Assembly (NCBI GenBank): GCA_024684055.1
Contig: JAIKXN010000239.1
Span: 1-64,000, forward strand
Length of the DNA stretch: 64,000 nucleotides
Direction of reading: 5' to 3'
DNA from: Lachnospiraceae bacterium
Lineage (GTDB): Bacteria; Bacillota; Clostridia; Lachnospirales; Lachnospiraceae
The number at the start of each line of letters is the position of its first letter. Positions within the stretch are counted from its first letter, which is position 1. A program made the position numbers and the translations under genes. Below are positions 54,771 through 63,225 of the stretch, piece by piece. The notes below the pieces were generated by a model that saw nothing but the letters and a program-made list of their open reading frames with translations, did not search any database and was not told the origin of the DNA.

Positions 54771-54802
54771 CATCCCTCATTTGCGAAAACAAGTGAGGGG
54801 TG
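54771..54802. terminator. Weak hairpin after glyS
   Basis: A 13-bp stem with G-T pairs (54771-54783 with 54790-54802) but no clear T run on the plus strand. Termination is uncertain. Confidence 0.45.
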
Positions 54803-54830
54803 CTTATGTTTAGTGTGAAAGGGAAAATGA

Positions 54831-55694
54831 ATGAAAAAGAACAGATTAACTGTTATGGTCGGTATGATCATGATAGCTTTATCACTCGCCGCATGCAGCA
54901 AGTCAAACGGGAAAACAACTGCAGACAGCGGGAATAATTCTTCGAATCCGTCAGGGGAATCTGCGATCGTAGTCGATCCCGGTACGGAAAAGAAAGAAGT
55001 AAAAGAATACAACACTCTTGAAGAGTTTTTCCTTGATGAGGACAATGCGGACAATACTGATTTAATGATCGATAAATCCCAGTATGAAGGGATTTTTTCG
55101 GATATCAAAGTTTCTGTTGAAGAAAACAGAATAATATACGAATATTTCTATACGGATTTTATTGATGACGAAACTGCAGAGTCGTTAAAGAATACCGCTG
55201 AGTCTACAAAAGATTCTCTTTTTGCTTCTTTAAGAAAAGCGGTGAATACAAAAGAACTAATGGAAATAGAATTTATATATTACAATTCCAACGGTTCTCT
55301 TGCAACCGATTTTGTTCTTTCGGAAAGTGAAAAAACAGATAAACCTGTTTTCTCATCCAATGCAAAAGAGGGTTCGATTCAGTATCTTTATGAATCATCA
55401 TACGGCCCCGATTACTGGAAGAGCGTACGTGAAAACGTACTTAATCAGACATCGGAAATTTATAGCGACATCATCATTGAGAATAATGATAACAACATAA
55501 AATATACTTTTATGTTTAAGGATAATAACGGCAGCGTTCAGGAAGAACTTGAAGCCGAATTCAATGATGATTACAAGAAAAAGCTGATCGACACTTACAA
55601 AAATCCGTTTGGATTTGAAGATACGATTTATGTCGAATATATTTATATGAATCCCGACGGAAGCGTAGCTGCGGATATCAAATTTGAAGGTTAA
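54831..55694 (+). CDS. DUF4854-like lipoprotein with duplicated domain
   Basis: 287 residues. Lipobox SLAACS with a Ser/Asn-rich linker. Two similar domains of about 75-85 residues follow: FSDIKVSVEENRIIYEYFYT ... IEFIYYNSNGSLATD (about 85-170) and YSDIIIENNDNNIKYTFMF ... VEYIYMNPDGSVAAD (about 212-285). The pattern suggests DUF4854, found on surface lipoproteins of Lachnospiraceae, by duplication. Function unknown. Confidence 0.8.
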   Translation: MKKNRLTVMVGMIMIALSLAACSKSNGKTTADSGNNSSNPSGESAIVVDPGTEKKEVKEYNTLEEFFLDEDNADNTDLMIDKSQYEGIFSDIKVSVEENRIIYEYFYTDFIDDETAESLKNTAESTKDSLFASLRKAVNTKELMEIEFIYYNSNGSLATDFVLSESEKTDKPVFSSNAKEGSIQYLYESSYGPDYWKSVRENVLNQTSEIYSDIIIENNDNNIKYTFMFKDNNGSVQEELEAEFNDDYKKKLIDTYKNPFGFEDTIYVEYIYMNPDGSVAADIKFEG

Positions 55695-55905
55695 AATTCG
55701 CCTTAAATATTTTTATAGCGTTATAACTTTTCTTATGATATAATATTAGCGCGTTAAATTCATATTGAGGGAAATATATTTTTTCCGTTTACCGGGGAAA
55801 ATATTTCTTATATATAATAACGAAGGACGATTAAAACCGTTCTTAGTTATTTTTGCCGTTTACGAAAGTATTAAAAAATATGTTTCAAAGGAGGAACAAA
55901 TCTTT

Positions 55906-58533
55906 ATGGCAAAGAAATGGGTTTATTTATTCAAAGAAGGCAGTGCTGACATGCGTAATCTTCTTGGCGGCAAGGGTGCAAACCTGGCTGAGATGACAAA
56001 CATCGGATTGCCTGTGCCTCAGGGCTTCACTATCACAACAGAGGCTTGTACACAGTATTATGAAGATGGAAGAGAGATTAATGCTGAGATCAGATCTCAG
56101 ATTGATGAGTATATTGTAAAGATGGAAGAGATTACCTGCAAGAAATTCGGTGACAAGGAAAATCCTTTACTTGTTTCCGTACGTTCAGGTGCAAGAGCAT
56201 CAATGCCCGGTATGATGGATACGATTCTTAACCTTGGTCTTAACGAAGATGTTGTTGCAGTTATTGCAGAGAAATCAAACAATCCCCGTTGGGCATGGGA
56301 CTGCTACAGAAGATTCATCCAGATGTATTCAGATGTAGTTATGGAAGTTGGTAAGAAATACTTTGAAGAACTTATCGATACCATGAAAGAGAAGAAGGGT
56401 GTTAAGCAGGACGTTGAACTTACTGCTGACGATCTTAAGGAACTTGCAAATCAGTTCAAGGCTGAATACAAGTCAAAGATCGGTTCTGATTTCCCTACAG
56501 ATCCCAAGGAGCAGTTATACGGTGCGATCAAAGCTGTATTCCGTTCATGGGACAACCCCAGAGCAAACGTATACAGAAGAGACAATGATATCCCTTATTC
56601 ATGGGGAACAGCCGTTAACGTTCAGTCAATGGCTTTCGGTAACATGGGCGATGACTGCGGTACCGGTGTTGCATTCACAAGAGACCCGGCTACAGGAAAC
56701 AAAGGTCTTTTCGGTGAGTTCCTTACAAACGCACAGGGTGAAGACGTTGTTGCAGGTGTAAGAACACCCATGAAGATAGCTGAAATGGAACAGAAATTCC
56801 CTGAAGCTTTTGCACAGTTCAAAGACGTCTGCAAGACACTTGAAACACATTACAGAGATATGCAGGATATGGAGTTCACTGTTGAACACGGCAAACTCTA
56901 CATGCTTCAGACCAGAAACGGTAAGAGAACAGCTCAGGCTGCATTAAAGATCGCATGCGATCTCGTTGATGAAGGAATGAGAACAGAAGAAGAAGCAGTT
57001 GCAATGATCGATCCCCGTAACCTTGATACACTTCTTCATCCTCAGTTTGACCAGGCTGCACTTAAGGCTGCAACTCCTTCGGGAAAAGGTCTTGGTGCTT
57101 CACCCGGAGCAGCTTGCGGACGTATCGTATTCTCGGCAGAAGATGCTGAAGAATGGGCTGCAAAGGGCGAAAAGGTTGTTCTCGTAAGACTTGAGACATC
57201 ACCTGAAGATATTACAGGTATGAAGGCTGCTCAGGGTATCCTTACAGTTCGTGGCGGTATGACATCTCACGCTGCAGTAGTTGCACGTGGTATGGGTACA
57301 TGCTGTGTATCCGGATGCGGTGAGATTGCAATGGACGAAGCCAACAAGAAGTTTACTCTTGCCGGCAAGGAATATCATGAAGGCGACTGGTTATCGATCG
57401 ACGGTACAACCGGTAACATTTATGACGGAAAGATCGCTACAGTCGATGCAAAGATCGCAGGCGAATTCGGACGCGTAATGGCATGGGCTGATAAATACAG
57501 AAGACTTAAAGTTCGTACAAATGCAGATACTCCTGCAGATGCAAAAAAGGCAAGAGAACTCGGTGCAGAAGGTATCGGACTTTGCCGTACAGAGCATATG
57601 TTCTTTGAAGAATCAAGAATCGCTGCATTCAGAGAGATGATCTGTTCTGATACAGTAGAAGAAAGAGAAGCTGCTCTTGAGAAGATTCTTCCTTATCAGC
57701 AGGATGACTTTGAAAAACTTTATGAAGCCCTTGAAGGCTGTCCTGTTACCATCAGATTCCTTGATCCGCCTCTTCATGAGTTCGTTCCCACAGAAGAAGC
57801 TGACATCAAGAAACTTGCATATGCACAGGGCAAGAGCGTAGAGCAGATTAAAGAATACATCGATTCACTTCATGAATTCAACCCCATGATGGGTCACAGA
57901 GGATGCCGTCTTGCAGTTACATATCCTGAAATTGCAAAGATGCAGACAAAGGCTGTTATCAGAGCTGCAATCAAAGTAGCAAAGAATCATTCCGACTGGA
58001 ATGTTAAGCCTGAAATCATGATTCCTCTTGTATGTGATGTTAAGGAATTAAAGGTTGTCAAGAAGATCGTTGTTGAGACAGCAGATGCAGAAATTGCTGC
58101 AGCAGGCGTTAAGCTTGATTATGAAGTCGGTACAATGATAGAAATCCCCAGAGCAGCACTTACTGCTGACGAGATCGCATCAGAAGCTGATTTCTTCTGC
58201 TTCGGTACAAACGACTTAACACAGATGACATTCGGCTTCTCGAGAGACGATGCAGGTAAGTTCCTTGAAGCTTACTATGATACAAAGATCTTTGAGAACG
58301 ATCCTTTTGCAAAGCTCGATCAGACCGGTGTCGGCAAGCTTATGGAAATGGCTATCAAACTTGGAAAGCCTGTTAATCCCAACCTTCACATCGGTATCTG
58401 CGGTGAACACGGCGGCGATCCTCAGTCAGTAGAATTCTGCAATAAGATTGGACTTGATTATGTATCATGTTCACCTTTTAGAGTTCCCATCGCAAGACTT
58501 GCTGCTGCACAGGCTGCAATCGCTAACAAATAA
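55906..58533 (+). CDS. ppdK: Pyruvate phosphate dikinase
   Basis: 875 residues. It interconverts pyruvate, ATP and phosphate with PEP, AMP and PPi. The ATP-grasp part begins VYLFKEGSADMRNLLGGKGANLAEM; the swivelling His is in GGMTSHAAVVARGMGTCCVSG; the PEP/pyruvate barrel ends with GICGEHGGDP (catalytic Cys). It is typical of anaerobic Firmicutes that run PPi-linked glycolysis. The start at 55906 has GGAGG upstream; the longer frame runs through the leader. The leader from about 55750 to 55905 contains an imperfect hairpin (around 55773-55815), with TATAAT at 55739-55744. Confidence 0.97.
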   Translation: MAKKWVYLFKEGSADMRNLLGGKGANLAEMTNIGLPVPQGFTITTEACTQYYEDGREINAEIRSQIDEYIVKMEEITCKKFGDKENPLLVSVRSGARASMPGMMDTILNLGLNEDVVAVIAEKSNNPRWAWDCYRRFIQMYSDVVMEVGKKYFEELIDTMKEKKGVKQDVELTADDLKELANQFKAEYKSKIGSDFPTDPKEQLYGAIKAVFRSWDNPRANVYRRDNDIPYSWGTAVNVQSMAFGNMGDDCGTGVAFTRDPATGNKGLFGEFLTNAQGEDVVAGVRTPMKIAEMEQKFPEAFAQFKDVCKTLETHYRDMQDMEFTVEHGKLYMLQTRNGKRTAQAALKIACDLVDEGMRTEEEAVAMIDPRNLDTLLHPQFDQAALKAATPSGKGLGASPGAACGRIVFSAEDAEEWAAKGEKVVLVRLETSPEDITGMKAAQGILTVRGGMTSHAAVVARGMGTCCVSGCGEIAMDEANKKFTLAGKEYHEGDWLSIDGTTGNIYDGKIATVDAKIAGEFGRVMAWADKYRRLKVRTNADTPADAKKARELGAEGIGLCRTEHMFFEESRIAAFREMICSDTVEEREAALEKILPYQQDDFEKLYEALEGCPVTIRFLDPPLHEFVPTEEADIKKLAYAQGKSVEQIKEYIDSLHEFNPMMGHRGCRLAVTYPEIAKMQTKAVIRAAIKVAKNHSDWNVKPEIMIPLVCDVKELKVVKKIVVETADAEIAAAGVKLDYEVGTMIEIPRAALTADEIASEADFFCFGTNDLTQMTFGFSRDDAGKFLEAYYDTKIFENDPFAKLDQTGVGKLMEMAIKLGKPVNPNLHIGICGEHGGDPQSVEFCNKIGLDYVSCSPFRVPIARLAAAQAAIANK

Positions 58534-58576
58534 TATAAATTTATTTCTAACATTTTTATAAATTTTGTGGACTCTT

Positions 58577-58605
58577 TTTACATAAAAGTTTAGAATGTTT
58601 TATAT
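58577..58605 (+). promoter_or_regulatory. Promoter for the DUF6465 gene
   Basis: TTTACA (58577-58582) and TTATAT (58600-58605) with a 17-bp spacer. Confidence 0.6.
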
Positions 58606-58645
58606 ATTAACATACACTTCGTAAAAAATAGGAGGAATTGAAGTT

Positions 58646-59047
58646 ATGGCTGATGAAAAGAAAACTACTGCAGCTAAGAAACCTGCAGCAAAGAAAACAG
58701 CGGAGAAGAAAGCAGCTCCCGCTAAGACAGTAGCAAAGAAGACAGAAGCAAAGAAGGCAGCTCCCGCAAAGAAGGCAGCTACAACAGCAAAGAAGGCAGC
58801 TCCTGCTAAAAAGGCAGCTACAACAGCAAAGAAGGCAGCTCCTGCAGCAAAGAAAGCTACAACTAAGAAGGCAGTTGCAAAGAAACCCGTTAAGAAACTT
58901 GGAAAGATTATTTTCGAATTCGACGGTCAGAAAATCGATTATAAGGCTATTGAAAAGAAAGCTGCAAAGCTTGGCGGAGATGTATATGTTGTTGCATCCG
59001 AGAAGAAAATCTTTGATGCAGAAGGTAAGTCTGTAGATTTATTCTAA
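58646..59047 (+). CDS. Lys/Ala-rich DUF6465-like protein
   Basis: 133 residues. The first 80 are histone-H1-like Lys/Ala/Pro repeats (AAPAKKAATTAKK units), strongly basic. The last 50 form a compact domain (LGKIIFEFDGQKIDYKAIEKK, VYVVASEKKIFDAEGKSVDLF) resembling DUF6465 of Lachnospiraceae. It may bind nucleic acid through the tail; this is inference. GGAGGA lies before the ATG, and a strong terminator follows. Confidence 0.85.
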   Translation: MADEKKTTAAKKPAAKKTAEKKAAPAKTVAKKTEAKKAAPAKKAATTAKKAAPAKKAATTAKKAAPAAKKATTKKAVAKKPVKKLGKIIFEFDGQKIDYKAIEKKAAKLGGDVYVVASEKKIFDAEGKSVDLF

Positions 59048-59074
59048 TTAATATCAAAGACTAAAAATGAGTGA

Positions 59075-59111
59075 AAAATACCCTTGGTTTTTACTGAGGG
59101 TATTTTTTTTT
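59075..59111 (+). terminator. Terminator after the DUF6465 gene
   Basis: A 10-bp stem (AAAATACCCT / AGGGTATTTT) with a long T tract. Bases 59112-59297 are AT-rich with no clear element. Confidence 0.9.
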
Positions 59112-59297
59112 GGACACTGATTTTTCTAATTATGATAAATATGTATATCAAAAAATCAGAAGTTTGAAAGGAATGTTTGCTTTATAATGAGTAAGTGTAC
59201 AATAACTGACAAATATTTAAAATTACTAAATGAATACTGGTAAAATGCCGATATAATATTTATATATTTTTGTAAAAATACTTTTAAGGGGAAATTT

Positions 59298-59585
59298 ATG
59301 GATTGCACAAAGATAATAGATCAGTTTCCGGGTATTTATTGTGTACTGTCATTACGAAAGAACAAAGATGGAGAAGAGTTTGTTGCAATAACTGCAGCAA
59401 ATAAAAGGTATCTTGCTTCGGTAGGCAAAGAAAATGAGGAGTTTGTACCGAACTTACCCTACACTGACTATATTGCTCCGGATCCGAATTTTGAATCAAT
59501 GGTTAAAAGATGTATCAGCACAAAGAAAGTTGTCATCAGTATGTCAATGCCGAGCGTTATAAGGCATGGCTTGATCTTTACATGA
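59298..59585 (+). pseudogene. N-terminal part of a frameshifted PAS/DUF2156 gene
   Basis: 95 residues in this frame, starting MDCTKIIDQFPGIYCVLSLR after AGGGG. About residues 1-76 look like the PAS-like input module seen in Lachnospiraceae signalling proteins. Beyond about 59525 the frame becomes nonsense, while the -1 frame continues the same domain (SCHQYVNAERYKAWLDLYMIPMG). Either a one-base deletion-type mutation, a sequencing error, or programmed -1 slippage at A-AAG (59522-59525) links it to the next entry. Confidence 0.65.
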
Positions 59586-60739
59586 TTCCCATGGGATGCG
59601 ACGAGGAAGGCAATCCGTACTGTCTTTTTACTTATGAGATGACTCCGAAAGCTGATTCCGACAAGCTTGTAGATATATCGGCACAGATAGCTTCAATGGA
59701 TATAAGGAATGGTCTTCATATTGCTGATTCAAATATGTATAAAGACAAAGAGGAATATTATAAAAAGAATCCTTTTTTTAGACAGAAGATTAAGGTGAAA
59801 ACACAATATATGAGTGATAATAATTTAGACTTCAAGAAGGTTGATCTTAGCGACAAAAATATTTTGATCCCTTTCTTCAGAAAATACGGCGGATCATCGT
59901 GTCAGTATTCCATTTATCTGATGACTGGACTTTCAATGAAGTACGGGGACGAATATGCAATCGTTGATGATGTACTTTTTATTCACAGAAGCAATCTGGA
60001 TAATGAAAATACCAGAGTATATCTTGCACCGATAGGAGATTTTAAAGGGGATCCGGGGCATTATATCGATATGCTTTTTTCGGATGCGAAATTACATGAA
60101 TCCAAATTATCTTTTTCTCTTGTAAATGAAGAGTTTAAAAATATTCTTGAAGAAACTTATCCCGATGTTTATTCTTTTAAGAAAAACAGAGATTACTCGG
60201 AATATGTTTATTTAAAGGAGGATCTTTCAGTTTTAAGCGGACGTGCTCTTGCACCGAAAAGAAATCGTGTACGTGCGTTTTATTCGACTTATTCCGGAAA
60301 TGTCAAAATAGAAGATATAAACAACAATAATATATCGGATGTTTATCAGTTCCAGAAACAGTGGATCGAAGATCGTTTTAAAGAAGGGTATGACGAAATG
60401 CTTGATCGGGAGAATGAAGCGATCAAATTCTACCTTGCGCATTATAACGAACTTGAATTCAAAGGAATCGTTGTTTATATAAAAGGTACTGTTGTCGGGT
60501 ATGCCGCGGGCGTCTCCTTAAACGAGGAATGCATGGATGAAGTGATCGAAAAAGGCAGAAAAGACATTACGGGAATTTATCAGCTTCTCTGCAATGAATT
60601 CGCACTTATCTGCTGTAATGGATACAAATATATCAACCGCGAAGAAGACCTTGGAGTTGAAGGATTAAGACGCGCCAAGGAGTCCTATAAACCATACAGA
60701 ATGATTGACAAATACAGCGCCGAAATAAAAGAACAGTAA
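59510..60739 (+). CDS. DUF2156 (phosphatidylglycerol lysyltransferase-like) protein, C-terminal part
   Basis: 409 residues from the first ATG in this frame, but the sensible protein probably begins at 59298 in another frame. After the end of a PAS-like module, residues from about 105 form a DUF2156 domain, a two-lobe GNAT-type fold (CQYSIYLMTGLSMKYGDEYAIVDDVLFIHR; FKGIVVYIKGTVVGYAAGV; YKYINREEDLGVEGLRRAKESYKP). Related proteins aminoacylate lipids; here there are no membrane segments, so the substrate is unclear. The last codons and stop are the first unit of a tandem array. Confidence 0.75.
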   Translation: MYQHKESCHQYVNAERYKAWLDLYMIPMGCDEEGNPYCLFTYEMTPKADSDKLVDISAQIASMDIRNGLHIADSNMYKDKEEYYKKNPFFRQKIKVKTQYMSDNNLDFKKVDLSDKNILIPFFRKYGGSSCQYSIYLMTGLSMKYGDEYAIVDDVLFIHRSNLDNENTRVYLAPIGDFKGDPGHYIDMLFSDAKLHESKLSFSLVNEEFKNILEETYPDVYSFKKNRDYSEYVYLKEDLSVLSGRALAPKRNRVRAFYSTYSGNVKIEDINNNNISDVYQFQKQWIEDRFKEGYDEMLDRENEAIKFYLAHYNELEFKGIVVYIKGTVVGYAAGVSLNEECMDEVIEKGRKDITGIYQLLCNEFALICCNGYKYINREEDLGVEGLRRAKESYKPYRMIDKYSAEIKEQ

Positions 60740-60838
60740 ATGTACGGAATGATTGACAAATACAGCACTGAAATAAAAGGATCATAAAATTCACAGAATG
60801 ATTGATATATACAGTGCCGAAATAAAAGAAAAATAATT
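60690..60838 (+). repeat. DUF2156 gene tail array: three 48-49 bp copies across the stop codon
   Basis: GAATGATTGA-type units at about 60698, 60746 and 60795 share the GAAATAAAAG end. The first is coding and ends with the TAA; the last runs into the GGGAGA before the next gene. Confidence 0.92.
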
Positions 60839-60849
60839 GGGAGAAAGAA

Positions 60850-61356
60850 GTGTTATCTGCGATATTAAAGAAAGAAGACTGTGCCAAATGCAGATTCTGC
60901 TGCTCGTTCAGAAGACAGTCTTTGTGGGAGACCCCGATATTTACTGCTGAAAATATTACAGTAATTAAAAATGATAAAGATAAAAATTCAGAATGTCTGA
61001 TTCAGAATGACGGAACTGATTTTGCAAGATACGATCTGTCCGGATCATATATATCCGACGATTCCGATGAAGAAGTTAAATGTCCGTATCTTGGTGATAA
61101 AGGCTGCGTTCTTGATGATGAACAAAAACCGTGGGATTGTAAAATCTGGCCGTTAAGAGTAATGAAAATGAAGGACGGATCTTTGGTTATAGCACTGACA
61201 CCGACGTGCCCTGAAATAAATAAGCTTGATCTTGAGACGGTAAAAACTTTTGTTAAAGATAATTTGAGTCCGGATTTATTTGAATATGCCAAAGGTCATT
61301 CTTGTCTTATAAAAGATTACAGGGAAGGTTTTCCTGTGATCGATAAAGCCGAATAG
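60850..61356 (+). CDS. YkgJ-type cysteine cluster protein
   Basis: 168 residues. The motif CAKCRFCC near residues 11-18 with a later CPYLGDKGCVLDDEQKPWDCKIWPL is the YkgJ/UPF0153 pattern, thought to bind zinc or an Fe-S cluster. Function unknown. The start is GTG with GGGAGAAAG upstream; no ATG fits. Only 12 bases separate it from the tail array of the preceding gene. Confidence 0.85.
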   Translation: MLSAILKKEDCAKCRFCCSFRRQSLWETPIFTAENITVIKNDKDKNSECLIQNDGTDFARYDLSGSYISDDSDEEVKCPYLGDKGCVLDDEQKPWDCKIWPLRVMKMKDGSLVIALTPTCPEINKLDLETVKTFVKDNLSPDLFEYAKGHSCLIKDYREGFPVIDKAE

Positions 61357-61389
61357 CAAAGACTTTATCTTAAAATTGGAGGAGTACAT

Positions 61390-63105
61390 ATGAATAAAGA
61401 GAGAAGGAATATGGATCATGCTCTAAAGGATATATATAAATCCAAGAGTTTTCCGAAGAGTGCGTATTTTCTTTTTATTTTGATATATTTTATATCTTTA
61501 TATTGTACAACATCAGCTGCAAAAAGCTCGAATTCGTTTAATTTATTTAATGTTTCGGTACCGTTCATGGTACTTACAGGTGTTTTTTCATCTGTATCCA
61601 ATGTATGTGTAATTCTTCTTGTTGTATATTACAAAAAAGTCGGCTATATTACCGGCATGATCATTTGTATTATGCAGCTGCCGATGATGTGCGTTCATTT
61701 TTTTGTACAGCATAATCCAAATGCGATTCCCGGTTTATTTTCCGGCCTGTTTATTATTTTTTCAATTTCCATGGTTTTTATTTACAACCTGAAAATGAAT
61801 TCATATCAGGAGAAGATCCGCAATCAGGCTCTTTTGGATACTCTTACGGGGCTTCCGAACAGATTTGCATGCGGTGAAATTTTAAAAAGATTTATTCGCA
61901 GGGGTGTTAAATTCACTCTTGTTTCTATCGATCTTAATAACTTTAAGAGTATTAACGATTCGATGGGACATAAAGTCGGAAACGAAGTTCTTGTTGAAAT
62001 ATCCAAAAGATGGAAAGAAGTAGCGGATAACTGGAAATCGGGTACCGTTGATTTTATCGGAAGACTCGGCGGCGATGAATTCATACTGGTCATTCGCGAA
62101 TATGAAAATCAGGAACAGGTTTTAAAAACGATCGAGTATTACAGGAATGAACTTGAAAAGGTAATACATATCAATGACAACGAGTATTATATTACGGCAT
62201 GCTTCGGTTATTCCGAATATCCGACGGATGCCGACAATGATATTTCACTGGTTTCGTATGCCGATGCAGCAATGCATGAGGTCAAGAAAAAAAGAAACAA
62301 TGCTGTTTCGATTCTTCGTTTTACTCACGATCTTACAGAGGCCGATCAGTCTCTTGAAATTGAAAGAATAATCAGAAATGCAATCGAAACCGGCGATCTT
62401 TTCTATAATCTTCAGCCGCAGTTTGACATGGATCACAAACTTCGCGGCTTTGAAGTTCTCGCACGTATGGTGGACGGCGAAGGAAAGCCCGTAAGCCCGG
62501 GAGTGTTTATTCCCGTTGCTGAAAATACAGGTATTATTGATAAAGTAGATTTATATGTATTTAAAAATGCCGCGATTTTCTTTGGCAAACTTATAGGTAA
62601 AACTTCCGATAAGATTACTTTAAGCATAAATATTTCCGTAAAGCATCTTATGAAGAATGATTTTATCGAGGAGATAAAAGGAGTTCTTGAAGAAAGCAAA
62701 GTTCCTGCAGATCAGCTTGAGATCGAAATAACCGAATCGATCATGATCGAATCTGCGGACAAGGCACTTGATCGGATTAAAGAACTTAAGAAAATGGGAA
62801 TTAAAGTTGCCATCGATGATTTCGGTACCGGATATTCTTCATTAAGTTATCTTAATACGCTGCCTTCGGATCTTTTAAAGATCGATAAATCTTTTATAGA
62901 TGAACTCACAGCCGAAAAATCATCCAAGAATTATGTTGCTGCGATCGTTTCTCTCGGACATTCGCTCAATCTCGAAGTCATTTCCGAAGGTGTTGAGACA
63001 GAAGAACAGCTTGAAGCGTTAAAGAGTGTAGGCTGTGATTATATTCAGGGATTCATCTGGGGAAAACCTTTAGCGCCCCAAGAGGCTGCCGAATTCGTAT
63101 CCTGA
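61390..63105 (+). CDS. Membrane GGDEF-EAL protein
   Basis: 571 residues. Four transmembrane segments (about 20-140) form an unrecognised sensor. The GGDEF domain is intact (DTLTGLPNRFA, DLNNFKSINDSMGHKVGN, GRLGGDEFILV). The EAL domain is intact (FEVLARM, LSINISVKHL, IEITES, IDDFGTGYSSLSYL, LKIDKSFI, ISEGVETEEQLE, QGFIWGKPL). It could make or break c-di-GMP; direction cannot be read. GGAGG lies before the ATG. Confidence 0.95.
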   Translation: MNKERRNMDHALKDIYKSKSFPKSAYFLFILIYFISLYCTTSAAKSSNSFNLFNVSVPFMVLTGVFSSVSNVCVILLVVYYKKVGYITGMIICIMQLPMMCVHFFVQHNPNAIPGLFSGLFIIFSISMVFIYNLKMNSYQEKIRNQALLDTLTGLPNRFACGEILKRFIRRGVKFTLVSIDLNNFKSINDSMGHKVGNEVLVEISKRWKEVADNWKSGTVDFIGRLGGDEFILVIREYENQEQVLKTIEYYRNELEKVIHINDNEYYITACFGYSEYPTDADNDISLVSYADAAMHEVKKKRNNAVSILRFTHDLTEADQSLEIERIIRNAIETGDLFYNLQPQFDMDHKLRGFEVLARMVDGEGKPVSPGVFIPVAENTGIIDKVDLYVFKNAAIFFGKLIGKTSDKITLSINISVKHLMKNDFIEEIKGVLEESKVPADQLEIEITESIMIESADKALDRIKELKKMGIKVAIDDFGTGYSSLSYLNTLPSDLLKIDKSFIDELTAEKSSKNYVAAIVSLGHSLNLEVISEGVETEEQLEALKSVGCDYIQGFIWGKPLAPQEAAEFVS

Positions 63106-63151
63106 TAAAGCAAAAATTTAACTTTTCTGTAGAAACTATTTTTTTTGGTGG

Positions 63152-63218
63152 TATAATAGAAAAGTCCGTTTGGATATTGAAATAATTGAAAGGTGTCGTT
63201 TATCGGCAGATCAGGTGA
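63152..63218 (+). promoter_or_regulatory. aspS promoter and ribosome binding site
   Basis: TATAAT at 63152-63157 with only a weak -35 (TGTAGA), and AGGTGA at 63213-63218 before the GTG start. Confidence 0.55.
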
Positions 63219-63225
63219 TTTTTAA

